NCBI RefSeq assembly: GCF_001653715.1
Contig: NZ_LWHQ01000036.1
Span: 21,268 to 85,267, forward strand
DNA: 64,000 bases
DNA from: Methylobacterium platani
Lineage (GTDB): Bacteria > Pseudomonadota > Alphaproteobacteria > Rhizobiales > Beijerinckiaceae
Reading direction: 5' to 3'
The translations under genes and the position numbers were made by a program. A model generated the notes under the pieces. It saw nothing but the letters and a program-made list of their open reading frames with translations. It was not told the origin of the DNA and made no database searches. The stretch's first letter is position 1. The number at the start of each line of letters is the position of its first letter. Below, piece after piece: positions 35,414 through 43,372 of the stretch.

Positions 35414-37192
35414 TCAGCTCCCGTCCGCGACGCCGAAGACCGGCACCTCTCCCCCGAACCCCTTCAGCGGCAGCGCGCCGAGGGCGGCGACCGCGCACCG
35501 CCCGCGCACCGCCTCGGCGAGGGTCGCGTCGATCAGGATCTGCGCGTCCGCGGCCGCCGCGCAGAGGCGGGCGGCGAGGTTCACCACCGGCCCGATCGCC
35601 GTGTAGTCGGACCGGCCCTCGCAGCCGATCCGCCCCACGGTGGCGGGCCCCATCGCGGCGCCGACGCCGAAGCCGAGGCGAAAGCCCCGGGCGGTCCAGT
35701 CCCCGGCGAGAGGACGGACCGCCTCCTGCATGGCGCGGGCGAGCCGCACGGCGGTCGGGCCGGGATCCGGGGTCGGGACGGGGGCGTTCACCAGGGCCAT
35801 CAGGCCGTCGCCCGTATAGGTGACGAGGGTGGCGCCGTGCGCCGTGATCACGCCGCCCAAGGCCGCGAAATACGCGCCCAGCACCTCGATCACCACCTCG
35901 GGCGGGGCGAGCGCCGAGAAGGCCGTGAAGCCGCGCAGGTCGCCGAAGATCACCGCCACGTCGAGGCGTCGCCCGTCGAGCACGCCGTCGTCGCCGCACC
36001 GGTCGACCAGCTCGGCGACCTGCGGGGCGAGGAAGCGCCGCAGCCGCGCGATCCGCTCCTGGCGCTCCTGCGACAGGGCGAGCTCGCCCGCCATCGCGTT
36101 GAACCGCGCGGCGAGACGGCCGAGCTCGTCCGCCGAGGCGATGGCGATGCGGTGCCGGAAATCCCCCGCCCCGATCCGCTCCGTGCCGTGTTCGAGCAGC
36201 CGGATCGGGCCGGTCATGTGGCGGGCCAGCCCGTAGGCGAGGGCGGCGGCGAATACGAGGCCGAGGAGGATCAGCGCGCCGGTGCGCAGGAGCGCCCGCG
36301 CGATCGGCCCAAAGGCCTCCGCGGCGGGCTGCATCACCACCACCGTCCAGTCGACGCCCGGGATGGTGGCCGCCGCCGCGATCACGGCGCGGCCGGTGCC
36401 GTCCACGCCCGTCGCGGCGCCGCCCGCCGCGCGCACGGTCTCCCGCAGGGTCGCGAGGCGGCGGGCCGCCGGGTCGTCCGCCCCGCGCAGCACGAGGCTG
36501 AGATCGGGATGGGCGATGAGCCGGCCCGGCCCGTCGAGGACGAAGGCCTGCCCGGTCGCGCCGACGCGGATGCCCGAGATCACGTCCCGGATCAGCTTGA
36601 GGTTGATCTCCGCCAGGACGACGCCGATCGAGGCGCGGTTGCCCGCCAGCGCCACGGTCATGAACGGCTCGGAGCCGCGGTGGTCGATCACCGGGCCGTA
36701 CCAGGCCCGGGCCGACCGGGCCCCCGCCACCGCCGGATCGCCCGAGAGGTCGGCGCCGCTCCCGGCGCGGTTGAGGGCGACCCGCGAGACCTGAAGCCGC
36801 TCGCGGCCGTTCCCGTCGACGAGGGTGAGCTGGGCGATGGCCGGCACCTGCCGCAGCAGGCGCAGGGCGTCGAGCCGCTGGCGCTCCTCGGAGGCCGGGG
36901 TCCAGGGCAGCTGCACCATCCAGCCGAGCGGCTCGCGGATCGTGTCGAGGAAGCCCCCGATGCGCAGGGCCGCGTCGCGCGCCTCCAGGCCGAGCAGGGC
37001 GTGCAGCTGGGCGCGCCGGTCGCGGTAGCCGAACCACGCCTCCAGGCCGCCATTCGCGAATAGCGGCAGGGCCACCGCCGCGAACAGGACGAGGCAGTAC
37101 TTCGAGAACAGCGAGCGGCGCGGATCGACCGCGAGCTTGACCATGGCCGTGCGCCCCCGCCCCGACGCCGCCCGCTCAGCGGGCCCGGACAT
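35414..37192 (-). CDS. membrane-bound class III adenylate/guanylate cyclase
   Basis: A 592-residue protein. A transmembrane helix (SKYCLVLFAAVALPLFANG) leads to a large periplasmic dCache-type sensor (about 45-295, with GATGQAFVLDGPGRLIAHPDLS). A second helix (ALILLGLVFAAALAYGLARHM) leads to a HAMP linker and a class III cyclase domain. The metal-binding aspartates are Asp418 in FGDLRGFT and Asp462 in YTGDG, and the transition-state Asn/Arg pair is in GPVVNLAARL, so the domain looks active. ATG 37192 overlaps the SCO1 gene by 17 bp; an in-frame ATG at 37144 is an alternative. The position after mtoX and SCO1 suggests co-transcription, but the functional link is unclear. Confidence 0.88.
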   Translation of the reverse strand: MSGPAERAASGRGRTAMVKLAVDPRRSLFSKYCLVLFAAVALPLFANGGLEAWFGYRDRRAQLHALLGLEARDAALRIGGFLDTIREPLGWMVQLPWTPASEERQRLDALRLLRQVPAIAQLTLVDGNGRERLQVSRVALNRAGSGADLSGDPAVAGARSARAWYGPVIDHRGSEPFMTVALAGNRASIGVVLAEINLKLIRDVISGIRVGATGQAFVLDGPGRLIAHPDLSLVLRGADDPAARRLATLRETVRAAGGAATGVDGTGRAVIAAAATIPGVDWTVVVMQPAAEAFGPIARALLRTGALILLGLVFAAALAYGLARHMTGPIRLLEHGTERIGAGDFRHRIAIASADELGRLAARFNAMAGELALSQERQERIARLRRFLAPQVAELVDRCGDDGVLDGRRLDVAVIFGDLRGFTAFSALAPPEVVIEVLGAYFAALGGVITAHGATLVTYTGDGLMALVNAPVPTPDPGPTAVRLARAMQEAVRPLAGDWTARGFRLGFGVGAAMGPATVGRIGCEGRSDYTAIGPVVNLAARLCAAAADAQILIDATLAEAVRGRCAVAALGALPLKGFGGEVPVFGVADGS

Positions 37193-37889
37193 CCCCGCGG
37201 CCGGCCTCCTCGATGAGGAGCGTGCGGATGTCGGTGAGGACCAGCGCAGGATCGAAGAGGTCGAGGCTGTAGATGTTGCGCACGAGGCCCCCGGGATCGA
37301 TCAGGAAGGCGCGGAAGACGTGGTTCAGCCCCCCGCCCGGGCCGGGCTCGACGGGCTGCCCGTAGGCCGCGAGGATCGGCGCGAGCGCGGCCCGGTCGGG
37401 CGCCGTGAGGAATTCCCAGGCGGGCGCGGCCGGATCGCTCGAGCGCCACGCGGCGGCGAAGTCCCGCATCACCTCCGGCGTGTCGTGCTCGGGGTCGAAG
37501 CTCAGGGAGACGAGGCGCATCCCGCGCGCCGCGGCGGGATCGGCCGCGGCGAGGTCCTGCAGCCGGGCCATGTCGGCGGTTGCGAGCGGGCAGAGGTCGC
37601 CGCAGCGGGTGTAGATGAGCGCCAGCACGGTGATGCCGCCCCGGCGATCCCGGTCGAGCAGGTCCCGGCGCCGGCCGGATTCGTCGAGGACGCCGCCGCC
37701 CGCCGCCGGCTTGATCGGGGGCAGGCGGTAGCTCCCCGGCGGCGGGACCGGGACGGCCGCCGCGGCGGGCCGGGCTGCATGGCCGTCATGAGCCGAGGCG
37801 TCGTGAGCCGAGGTGCCTTGCACGAGGGCCGCGGCACCGACGACCAGCGCCGCAAGGGCGGAGCGCGCGCCGGATCGCATCGGCGTCAC
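37176..37889 (-). CDS. SCO1/SenC family copper protein
   Basis: A 237-residue exported thioredoxin-fold protein. The N-terminus is a signal sequence (ALAALVVGAAALVQGTSA) followed by a His-rich spacer (HDASAHDGHAA). The copper site is complete: Cys96 and Cys100 in TRCGDLCP and His190 in GLNHVF. SCO proteins deliver copper or thiol redox equivalents, classically to the CuA site of cytochrome oxidase. Here the gene overlaps the mtoX stop (GTGA), and MtoX is a copper enzyme, so it is probably the dedicated copper chaperone for methanethiol oxidase. An SCO gene directly after mtoX is the arrangement described for characterised mtoX loci. Confidence 0.9.
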   Translation of the reverse strand: MTPMRSGARSALAALVVGAAALVQGTSAHDASAHDGHAARPAAAAVPVPPPGSYRLPPIKPAAGGGVLDESGRRRDLLDRDRRGGITVLALIYTRCGDLCPLATADMARLQDLAAADPAAARGMRLVSLSFDPEHDTPEVMRDFAAAWRSSDPAAPAWEFLTAPDRAALAPILAAYGQPVEPGPGGGLNHVFRAFLIDPGGLVRNIYSLDLFDPALVLTDIRTLLIEEAGRGDVRAR

Positions 37890-39202
37890 CGCGCGTAGAG
37901 CGAGGCGGCGCCGAACGCCATCATGTGCGGGCGCCCGAGCCGCTCGGCCGTGAAGTCGATCGCGAACCGGGGCGTCAGCTCCCGGCCGGTCCAGGCATAG
38001 GCCTTCAGGAACTGCTCGTTCCCGTCCCCGGTCTTGTCCCAGTTCGCCAGGAGCGAGCTGGTATAGTAGATCCGCCGGCCGTCCCAGCTCTGCGAGACCA
38101 TGTTGAGCTGCGCGCCGATCTTCTTCTCGTAGATCTGCCGCGGCGCGTCGGGATCGGAGATGTCGAAGACGCGGGTGGTGCCATCCATGAAGGTGTCGAC
38201 GAACAGCGTGCGGTCATCGGCCGACAGGCTGATGTCGACGGGCAGCGGCAACGCCGACGGGTCGCCGATCTCGGCCACCGGCCTGGCGCTCCAGGCGCCG
38301 GGCGCGTCCTCGCGCACGAGCCAGAGCTTGGAGGTCAGCGCGGTCGAGGTGAAGGCGTAGGTGTGCTGCGGCCCCCAGGCCCAGCGGATCTCCAGCGGCA
38401 CGCCGGGCACGCTCAGCACGGTGCGGGGCTGGCGGGCGTGGAAGTCCCACACCACCATCGTCTGCCCGAAGCGCTTCATCGCCTCTCCGTCCTTCACCAG
38501 CTCGCCGAGGGGACGCAGGGCGTTCGCGAGCCCGGTGAAGGACGAGGTCAGCATCGCGTTGCGGCGCGGCAGCACGCGGGCGTCGTAGCCGTAGCCGTCC
38601 GCCCCGGCCTCGATCCTGGCGCCGTTCGGCGCGGCATCGGTGGGCAGCCAATGCGTCGCGACGTGGTGGCCCTCGTTCGCGTACTCGACGAGGGCCGCCC
38701 GGCCGGTGCCGTCCCGGTTCGACAGGCTCGGGATCAGCATGCGGCCGGGCAGCGCGTAGGCGCCGTGCGGGCCGGCCGCGCCGCCGCTCTTCTCGACGAA
38801 GTCGTCGATCACCTTGACGAGCCGGGGCCGCGCCGGCTCCGTGGCGACGTCGAAGACGAAGATCTTGCTGTCCGACAGGCCCGCCGCCCAGAACTGGCGC
38901 CGGTCGTCGGTGAAGCCGCCGTGATGCGCCTCGTGCCGGCCCCCGACCGAGGCGGCGTGGATCGGCTTGCCGAAGGTGGGCGAGGCCTCGCGCGCATCGA
39001 CCGTGACGAGCTTGTCCGAGCCGTCGCCGAGCCCCTCGACCCCGAGGGTCCAGACGTAGACGAAATCCTCGATGCCGGTGATCTTGGCCATGTAGGGCGA
39101 CAGGCACGTCTCGTCGGCCCGCGCCGGCGCGCCCAGGAGCGTCGACACGGCGAGGACGGCGAGCGAGATCCGGCCGGCCGGCGCTGCGCGGAACCTTGCC
39201 AT
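37886..39202 (-). CDS. mtoX: SBP56 family methanethiol oxidase
   Basis: A 438-residue exported member of the selenium-binding-protein-56 family. The signal peptide (ISLAVLAVSTLLGAPARADE) is followed by ETCLSPYMAKITGIEDFVYVWTLG, HEAHHGGFTDDRRQFWAAGL, GPHGAYALPGRMLIPSLSN and a late LPVDISLSADDRTLFVDTFMDG. His-rich motifs of the copper site are present. Bacterial members oxidise methanethiol to formaldehyde, H2S and H2O2 in the periplasm. Formaldehyde would enter C1 metabolism in a methylotroph. The ATG at 39202 is chosen because GGGGGAG lies at proper distance; ATG 39208 is too close. The SCO1 gene follows with an overlap; a mauG homologue, usual in such operons, is not seen. Confidence 0.9.
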   Translation of the reverse strand: MARFRAAPAGRISLAVLAVSTLLGAPARADETCLSPYMAKITGIEDFVYVWTLGVEGLGDGSDKLVTVDAREASPTFGKPIHAASVGGRHEAHHGGFTDDRRQFWAAGLSDSKIFVFDVATEPARPRLVKVIDDFVEKSGGAAGPHGAYALPGRMLIPSLSNRDGTGRAALVEYANEGHHVATHWLPTDAAPNGARIEAGADGYGYDARVLPRRNAMLTSSFTGLANALRPLGELVKDGEAMKRFGQTMVVWDFHARQPRTVLSVPGVPLEIRWAWGPQHTYAFTSTALTSKLWLVREDAPGAWSARPVAEIGDPSALPLPVDISLSADDRTLFVDTFMDGTTRVFDISDPDAPRQIYEKKIGAQLNMVSQSWDGRRIYYTSSLLANWDKTGDGNEQFLKAYAWTGRELTPRFAIDFTAERLGRPHMMAFGAASLYAR

Positions 39203-39510
39203 CGGCATCTCCCCCCTGCTCCGCGTGCAGGTATCGGCCCATGGTCGTCCCACCGAGACGCCGACCCGCACACGCCGCCCGGCAGCCGCCACCGCATCGG
39301 TGCGCGCGAGGCAGGTTCATGCTTCGCCCGTTCCGGCAAACTGTCAATTGCCTTCGGGATGATCTGTTGCCGAACGGGGCGACGTTGCCGGATGAGCGGG
39401 GCCGGACCGTCCTCGACTGCTGTCGGAGACATGCCGGTCGGCGGCCATTGCTCGGGCAACGCCGAGCTTTGCTTCGTCACCGGGCGCTCCGATGGCAGGG
39501 TGCGACGGGA
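39203..39510. promoter_or_regulatory. upstream region of mtoX
   Basis: 308 bp between mtoX and the HD-GYP gene, both leftward, so this holds the mtoX promoter. An imperfect inverted repeat (CCGTTCCGGCAA near 39327 against TTGCCGAACGG near 39369) surrounds an AT-richer AAACTGTCAATTG stretch. No gene is seen. Confidence 0.35.
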
Positions 39511-40605
39511 TCACCCCTCGCCCGTCGCCCCCGGGCCGATCCCCGGCCGCTCGTGCCGGGCCGCCCTTATCCGGTCGCCGGCGGCCAGGAAGGCGTCGAC
39601 GCAGGCCGGATCGAAATGCGCGCCGCGCTCGCGCACGATATGGGCGAAGGCCTCCGCGTCGGTCATCGCGGTCTTGTAGGGCCGGGTGGTGGTCAGCGCG
39701 TCGAACACGTCGGCGATGGCGACGATCCGGGCGGGGAGGGGGATCAGGCGCCCGGACAGCCCGTGCGGGTAGCCCTTGCCGTCCCAGCGCTCGTGATGGG
39801 CGCCGGCGATCTCGGCGGCGAGCTGGATCAGGTCGCTGCTGCTGCCGCCCAGGATGCGCTCGCCGATCGCGGCGTGCTCGCGGATGACCGCGAACTCGTC
39901 CGGGTCGAGGCGCCCGGGCTTGAGCAGGACCGCGTCCGGCACCGCGACCTTGCCGACGTCGTGCAGGGGCGCGGCGAGGAAGATCGAGCGGCAGGCCGCA
40001 GGGGGCAGGCCCAGCGCCTCGGCCAGGATCGCGCTGTAGCGCGCGACCCGGTAGGTGTGGCCGCCGGTGTCGTTGTCGCGGTACTCCACCGCCAGCGACA
40101 GGCGGAAGATGATCTCCTCCTCCCGGTCGAGCAGCCGGCGGGTCGCCGCCTCCACCTCCCGCGCCAGCCAGGCCGCCTGGTCGTTCAGCTTGCGGAAGGC
40201 GGCCGAGAGGCTGACCATGTTGCGCAGCCGCGCCCGGATCTCGGCGGCGTCGGGGGATTTCGACAGGAAGTCCGTCGCCCCGGCCTCCAGCGCCTCGACC
40301 CGCACCCGCTCGTCGGACGTCGTCGTCACCATGACGATCGGCACCTGCGCGTAGCCGGGCAGGCGGCGCAGGGCGCGCGTCAGCGCGATGCCGTCGAGGC
40401 CCGGCATGACGTAGTCGAGGACCACGAGGTCGAACGGCGTGGTCCGGGCCGCGTCGAGCGCCTCCAGCGGGTCGGCGAAGGCGACGCAGGCCAGCCCGCT
40501 CGCCTCCTCGACGAGGCGGGTCAGGCCCTGCAGGCTCGACGGGCTGTCGTCGACGAGGAGCGCCCGCATCGGCTGCGTCGACGAGGGTGCTGCTGCGACC
40601 GACAT
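39511..40605 (-). CDS. response regulator with HD-GYP c-di-GMP phosphodiesterase domain
   Basis: A 364-residue protein. The receiver domain (about 13-130) shows RALLVDDSPSSLQ, the phospho-acceptor in LVVLDYVMPGLDG and DFLSKSP. The HD-GYP domain (about 155-345) shows GGHTYRVARYSAILAEALG, the HD pair in HDVGKVAVPD, HHERWDGKGYPHGL with the GYP triad, and DVFDALTTTRPYK. All landmark residues are present, so c-di-GMP hydrolysis is likely. As the last gene of the chemotaxis operon, 95 bp after cheB, it could receive phosphate from CheA and link taxis to c-di-GMP level. Confidence 0.92.
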   Translation of the reverse strand: MSVAAAPSSTQPMRALLVDDSPSSLQGLTRLVEEASGLACVAFADPLEALDAARTTPFDLVVLDYVMPGLDGIALTRALRRLPGYAQVPIVMVTTTSDERVRVEALEAGATDFLSKSPDAAEIRARLRNMVSLSAAFRKLNDQAAWLAREVEAATRRLLDREEEIIFRLSLAVEYRDNDTGGHTYRVARYSAILAEALGLPPAACRSIFLAAPLHDVGKVAVPDAVLLKPGRLDPDEFAVIREHAAIGERILGGSSSDLIQLAAEIAGAHHERWDGKGYPHGLSGRLIPLPARIVAIADVFDALTTTRPYKTAMTDAEAFAHIVRERGAHFDPACVDAFLAAGDRIRAARHERPGIGPGATGEG

Positions 40606-40700
40606 CCCGGCGATGACCTGACGTTCCTATCTCGGGCTCCCGACGTATCGTCGGCGCAGGTCCGTAAACGTCGCATGAAATCGATCGCCGAAGGTCCGGC

Positions 40701-41798
40701 TCAGGCCGTCCGTCCGAGCGGCGGGGCGGCGGCGAAGCGCAGGATCTCCAGGTGGATCCGGTCGAGGGGGACCACCTTGGCGGCGGCGCCCCGGTCGATC
40801 GCCTCCTTGGGCATGCCGAACACGACGCAGCTCTCCTCGTCCTGGGCGATCGTCGGGGCGCCGGCCCGGCGCATCTCCAGGAGGCCGTTGGCGCCGTCGT
40901 CGCCCATGCCGGTCATCAGGATTCCGAGCGCGTTGGCGCCCGCGGCCTGCGCCGCCGAGCGGAACATCACGTCGACGGAGGGGCGGTGGCGCGAGACCAG
41001 CGGGCCGTCCTTGACCACGACCGCGTAGGTCCCGCCCGTGCGCTGGATCAGCAGGTGGCGCCCGCCCGGCGCCACCAGGGCGCGGCCCGGCACCACCGCG
41101 TCCCCGGTCTCGGCCTCCTTGACGGCGATGGCGCACAGCCCGTCGAGCCGGCGGGCGAAGGCGCCGGTGAAGTGCTCGGGCATGTGCTGCACGATGACGA
41201 TCCCGGGCGATTCGGCCGGCAGGAGCTCGAGGACGTCGCGCAGGGCCTCGGTGCCGCCGGTCGAGGCGCCGATGCAGACGATCGGCTCGGTCCCGACCAC
41301 CCGGCGGCTCGCGACCGGCGGCGGCAGGACCGCGTCCGCCGACAGCTTGGCCTCCACGGTGCCGCGCACCGCGCGCCGCGGGCGCAGGCGCGAGCGGGCG
41401 GCCGCCCGCACCGCGTCGCAGACCCGCACCGAGGATTCGACCAGGAACTGGCGCGTGTCGATGCGGGGCTTGGGCAGCACGTCGACGGCGCCGGCCTCCA
41501 GCACGTCGAACAGCGTGCGCGATCCCGCCTCCGTCAGGGTCGAGCAGACGATCACGGGAATCGGCTTCTGCGCCATGATCTTGCGCAGGAAGGTGAGGCC
41601 GTCCATCCGGGGCATCTCGAGGTCGAGGATGATGACGTCGGGCACCTCCTCCTGGATGCGCCGCGCCGCCACGAACGGGTCGGCGGCGGTGCCGATCACC
41701 GCGATGTCGGCCGCGGTGGCCAGGATCTGGCAGAGCGTCTGCCGGACGGAGGCCGAATCGTCCACCACCAGGACGCGGATCGGGGCGGTCGCGGGCAT
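40701..41798 (-). CDS. cheB: chemotaxis protein-glutamate methylesterase CheB
   Basis: A 365-residue CheB. The receiver domain has Asp59 as phospho-acceptor (VIILDLEMPRMDG), and the methylesterase domain has the catalytic triad Ser179 (GASTGGTEA), His205 (VQHMPEHF) and Asp301 (GMGDDGANG). It removes methyl groups from, and deamidates, receptor glutamates, working against CheR. The start lies 11 bp after the cheR stop, so both are cotranscribed. The linker between the domains (about 125-170) is Arg/Ala-rich and has no special features. Confidence 0.96.
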   Translation of the reverse strand: MPATAPIRVLVVDDSASVRQTLCQILATAADIAVIGTAADPFVAARRIQEEVPDVIILDLEMPRMDGLTFLRKIMAQKPIPVIVCSTLTEAGSRTLFDVLEAGAVDVLPKPRIDTRQFLVESSVRVCDAVRAAARSRLRPRRAVRGTVEAKLSADAVLPPPVASRRVVGTEPIVCIGASTGGTEALRDVLELLPAESPGIVIVQHMPEHFTGAFARRLDGLCAIAVKEAETGDAVVPGRALVAPGGRHLLIQRTGGTYAVVVKDGPLVSRHRPSVDVMFRSAAQAAGANALGILMTGMGDDGANGLLEMRRAGAPTIAQDEESCVVFGMPKEAIDRGAAAKVVPLDRIHLEILRFAAAPPLGRTA

Positions 41799-41809
41799 GG
41801 GGGATCCCT

Positions 41810-42664
41810 TCAGCGGCGAAAGACCGTCGACGTCACCTGGGTCAGGCCCGGGACGCCGGTCACGGACATCGATTCGGAATGGCCGACGGCGAGGTATCCG
41901 CCCGGGCGCAGGTGGCCGGCGAGCCGCCCGAGCACCGCCCGCTGCGTCGGCCGGTCGAAATAGATCAGCACGTTGCGGCAGAAGATGACGTCGACGTCGC
42001 GGTCGATCGCGTAGCGCTCGTCCATCAGGTTGAGGTGGCGGAAGCGGGCCCGGCGGCGCAGCTCGGGTACGATCCGGCCGATCTGCCGGGCGGGGTCGCG
42101 CGAGGCCATCACGTAGCGGCGGCGCATCGGCGCCGGCACCGCGGCGAGCATCTCCTCGGAATAGATCCCGTCGGCGGCCGCCCGCAGGACCTCGGTCGAG
42201 ACGTCGGTGCCGAGGATCGCGTAGTCGAACCGGGCCCCCGTCGCGACCATGTCCTGCAGGACCATCGCCAGGGTGTAGGCCTCGGCCCCCGTCGAGGCCG
42301 CCGCGCTCCAGACCTTGAGGAGCGGACGTTCGCCGCGATGGGCCGGCAGCGCGCAGAGCCGCGGCACCAGCGTCTCGCGCAGGAGGTCGAAATGCGCCGG
42401 CTCGCGGAAGAAGTCGGTCTTGTTGGTCGTCACGCAGTCGACGAGGTGGACGAATTCCTCCGCCAGCCGCCCCTCGTCGAAGAGGCGGCTGGCATAGGCG
42501 TCGAGGCTGTCGAGCTGCAGCGCCCGCACGCGCTTGCGCAGGCGGCCTTCGACCATCGTGCGCTTGGAGGCCGGCAGCTGGATGCCGACGCGCGCCTCGA
42601 TCACCTCGGCGATCGACCGGAAGTGGCGCTCGCTCAGCTGCTGGGCGGGGAGGGCGAGGGACAC
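41810..42664 (-). CDS. cheR: chemotaxis protein methyltransferase CheR
   Basis: A 284-residue CheR with the N-terminal helical domain (RHFRSIAEVIEARVGIQLPASKR) and the SAM-dependent methyltransferase domain (LLKVWSAAASTGAEAYTLAM, YAILGTDVSTEVLRAA, DVIFCRNVLIYFD). It methylates receptor glutamates. It lies between cheW (13-bp gap) and cheB (11-bp gap). The usual GEEPYS-type motif reads TGAEAYT, still acceptable for SAM binding. Confidence 0.95.
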   Translation of the reverse strand: MSLALPAQQLSERHFRSIAEVIEARVGIQLPASKRTMVEGRLRKRVRALQLDSLDAYASRLFDEGRLAEEFVHLVDCVTTNKTDFFREPAHFDLLRETLVPRLCALPAHRGERPLLKVWSAAASTGAEAYTLAMVLQDMVATGARFDYAILGTDVSTEVLRAAADGIYSEEMLAAVPAPMRRRYVMASRDPARQIGRIVPELRRRARFRHLNLMDERYAIDRDVDVIFCRNVLIYFDRPTQRAVLGRLAGHLRPGGYLAVGHSESMSVTGVPGLTQVTSTVFRR

Positions 42665-42677
42665 GGGCGCCGGCTCC

Positions 42678-43151
42678 TCAGGCGGCGAGGGCCGGGCCGG
42701 CGAGCGCCGGCTCGTCGCCCGCCATCAGCCGCGCGAGATCGAACACCACCACGAAGGCGTCGCCGCGCCGGCCGATGCCGGCGATGTAGGTCGAGCGCCA
42801 GCGCCCGCCGACCTCAGGCGCGGCCTCCATCTCGGCGCGGTCGAGCTCCGTCACCTCGAACACCCGGTCGGCCACGAAGCCGACCCGCAGCGTGCGCTCG
42901 CCCATCGGCACGTTGAGCAGGATGATCCGGGTCGCCGGCGTCGGCGCTTCCGGCGGCAGGCCGAGCTTGGTGCGCAGGTCGACCACCGGGTAGCTCTGGC
43001 CGCGCACGTCGATCATCCCGACCAGGAACGGCGGCGCCTGCGGCAGCGACGCCGGCGGACGGTAATCCAGGATCTCCTGGACGTTCTCGATATCGATCCC
43101 GAAGGTCTCGCGCCCGAGACCGAGGGTCAGATACTGCCACACACTCGACAT
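42678..43151 (-). CDS. cheW: chemotaxis coupling protein CheW (copy 2)
   Basis: A 157-residue CheW with the SH3-like coupling fold: YLTLGLGRETFGIDIENVQEILDY, PFLVGMIDVRGQSYPVVDLRTKLG and VGFVADRVFEVTEL. The stretch ending in YIAGIGRRGDAFVVVFDLARLM is typical. It links MCPs to CheA. The start at 43151 is the first methionine before protein-like sequence. It is separated from the upstream MCP gene by a 221-bp gap holding a hairpin, but is tight with cheR downstream. Confidence 0.95.
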   Translation of the reverse strand: MSSVWQYLTLGLGRETFGIDIENVQEILDYRPPASLPQAPPFLVGMIDVRGQSYPVVDLRTKLGLPPEAPTPATRIILLNVPMGERTLRVGFVADRVFEVTELDRAEMEAAPEVGGRWRSTYIAGIGRRGDAFVVVFDLARLMAGDEPALAGPALAA

Positions 43152-43333
43152 CCTGGCACTCCGGCAGGCCTCGCGCCGCGCGAGGCGGGGAAGCACGATG
43201 GGGAAACCGAAACAAGCGACGAACGACGACGCTCCCGGCCGCGCCGGGAGCGCCGATGCACCTCGCGAAGCGCCCTCCTCGGGCCGCCGCATCGGCGGCG
43301 AAGGACGCTTCGTGAGCGGCACGGCAATCCTTT

Positions 43334-43365
43334 GGGTCCGCGGGCGTGTCCCCGCCCGCAGACCC
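43334..43365 (-). terminator. hairpin after the first MCP gene
   Basis: On the transcribed strand GGGTCTGCGGGCG pairs with CGCCCGCGGACCC (13-bp arms, one mismatch) around a six-base loop, starting eight bases after the MCP stop at 43373. It may be a partial terminator or an mRNA-stabilising hairpin between mcp and cheW. Confidence 0.5.
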
Positions 43366-43372
43366 CGTCGCG

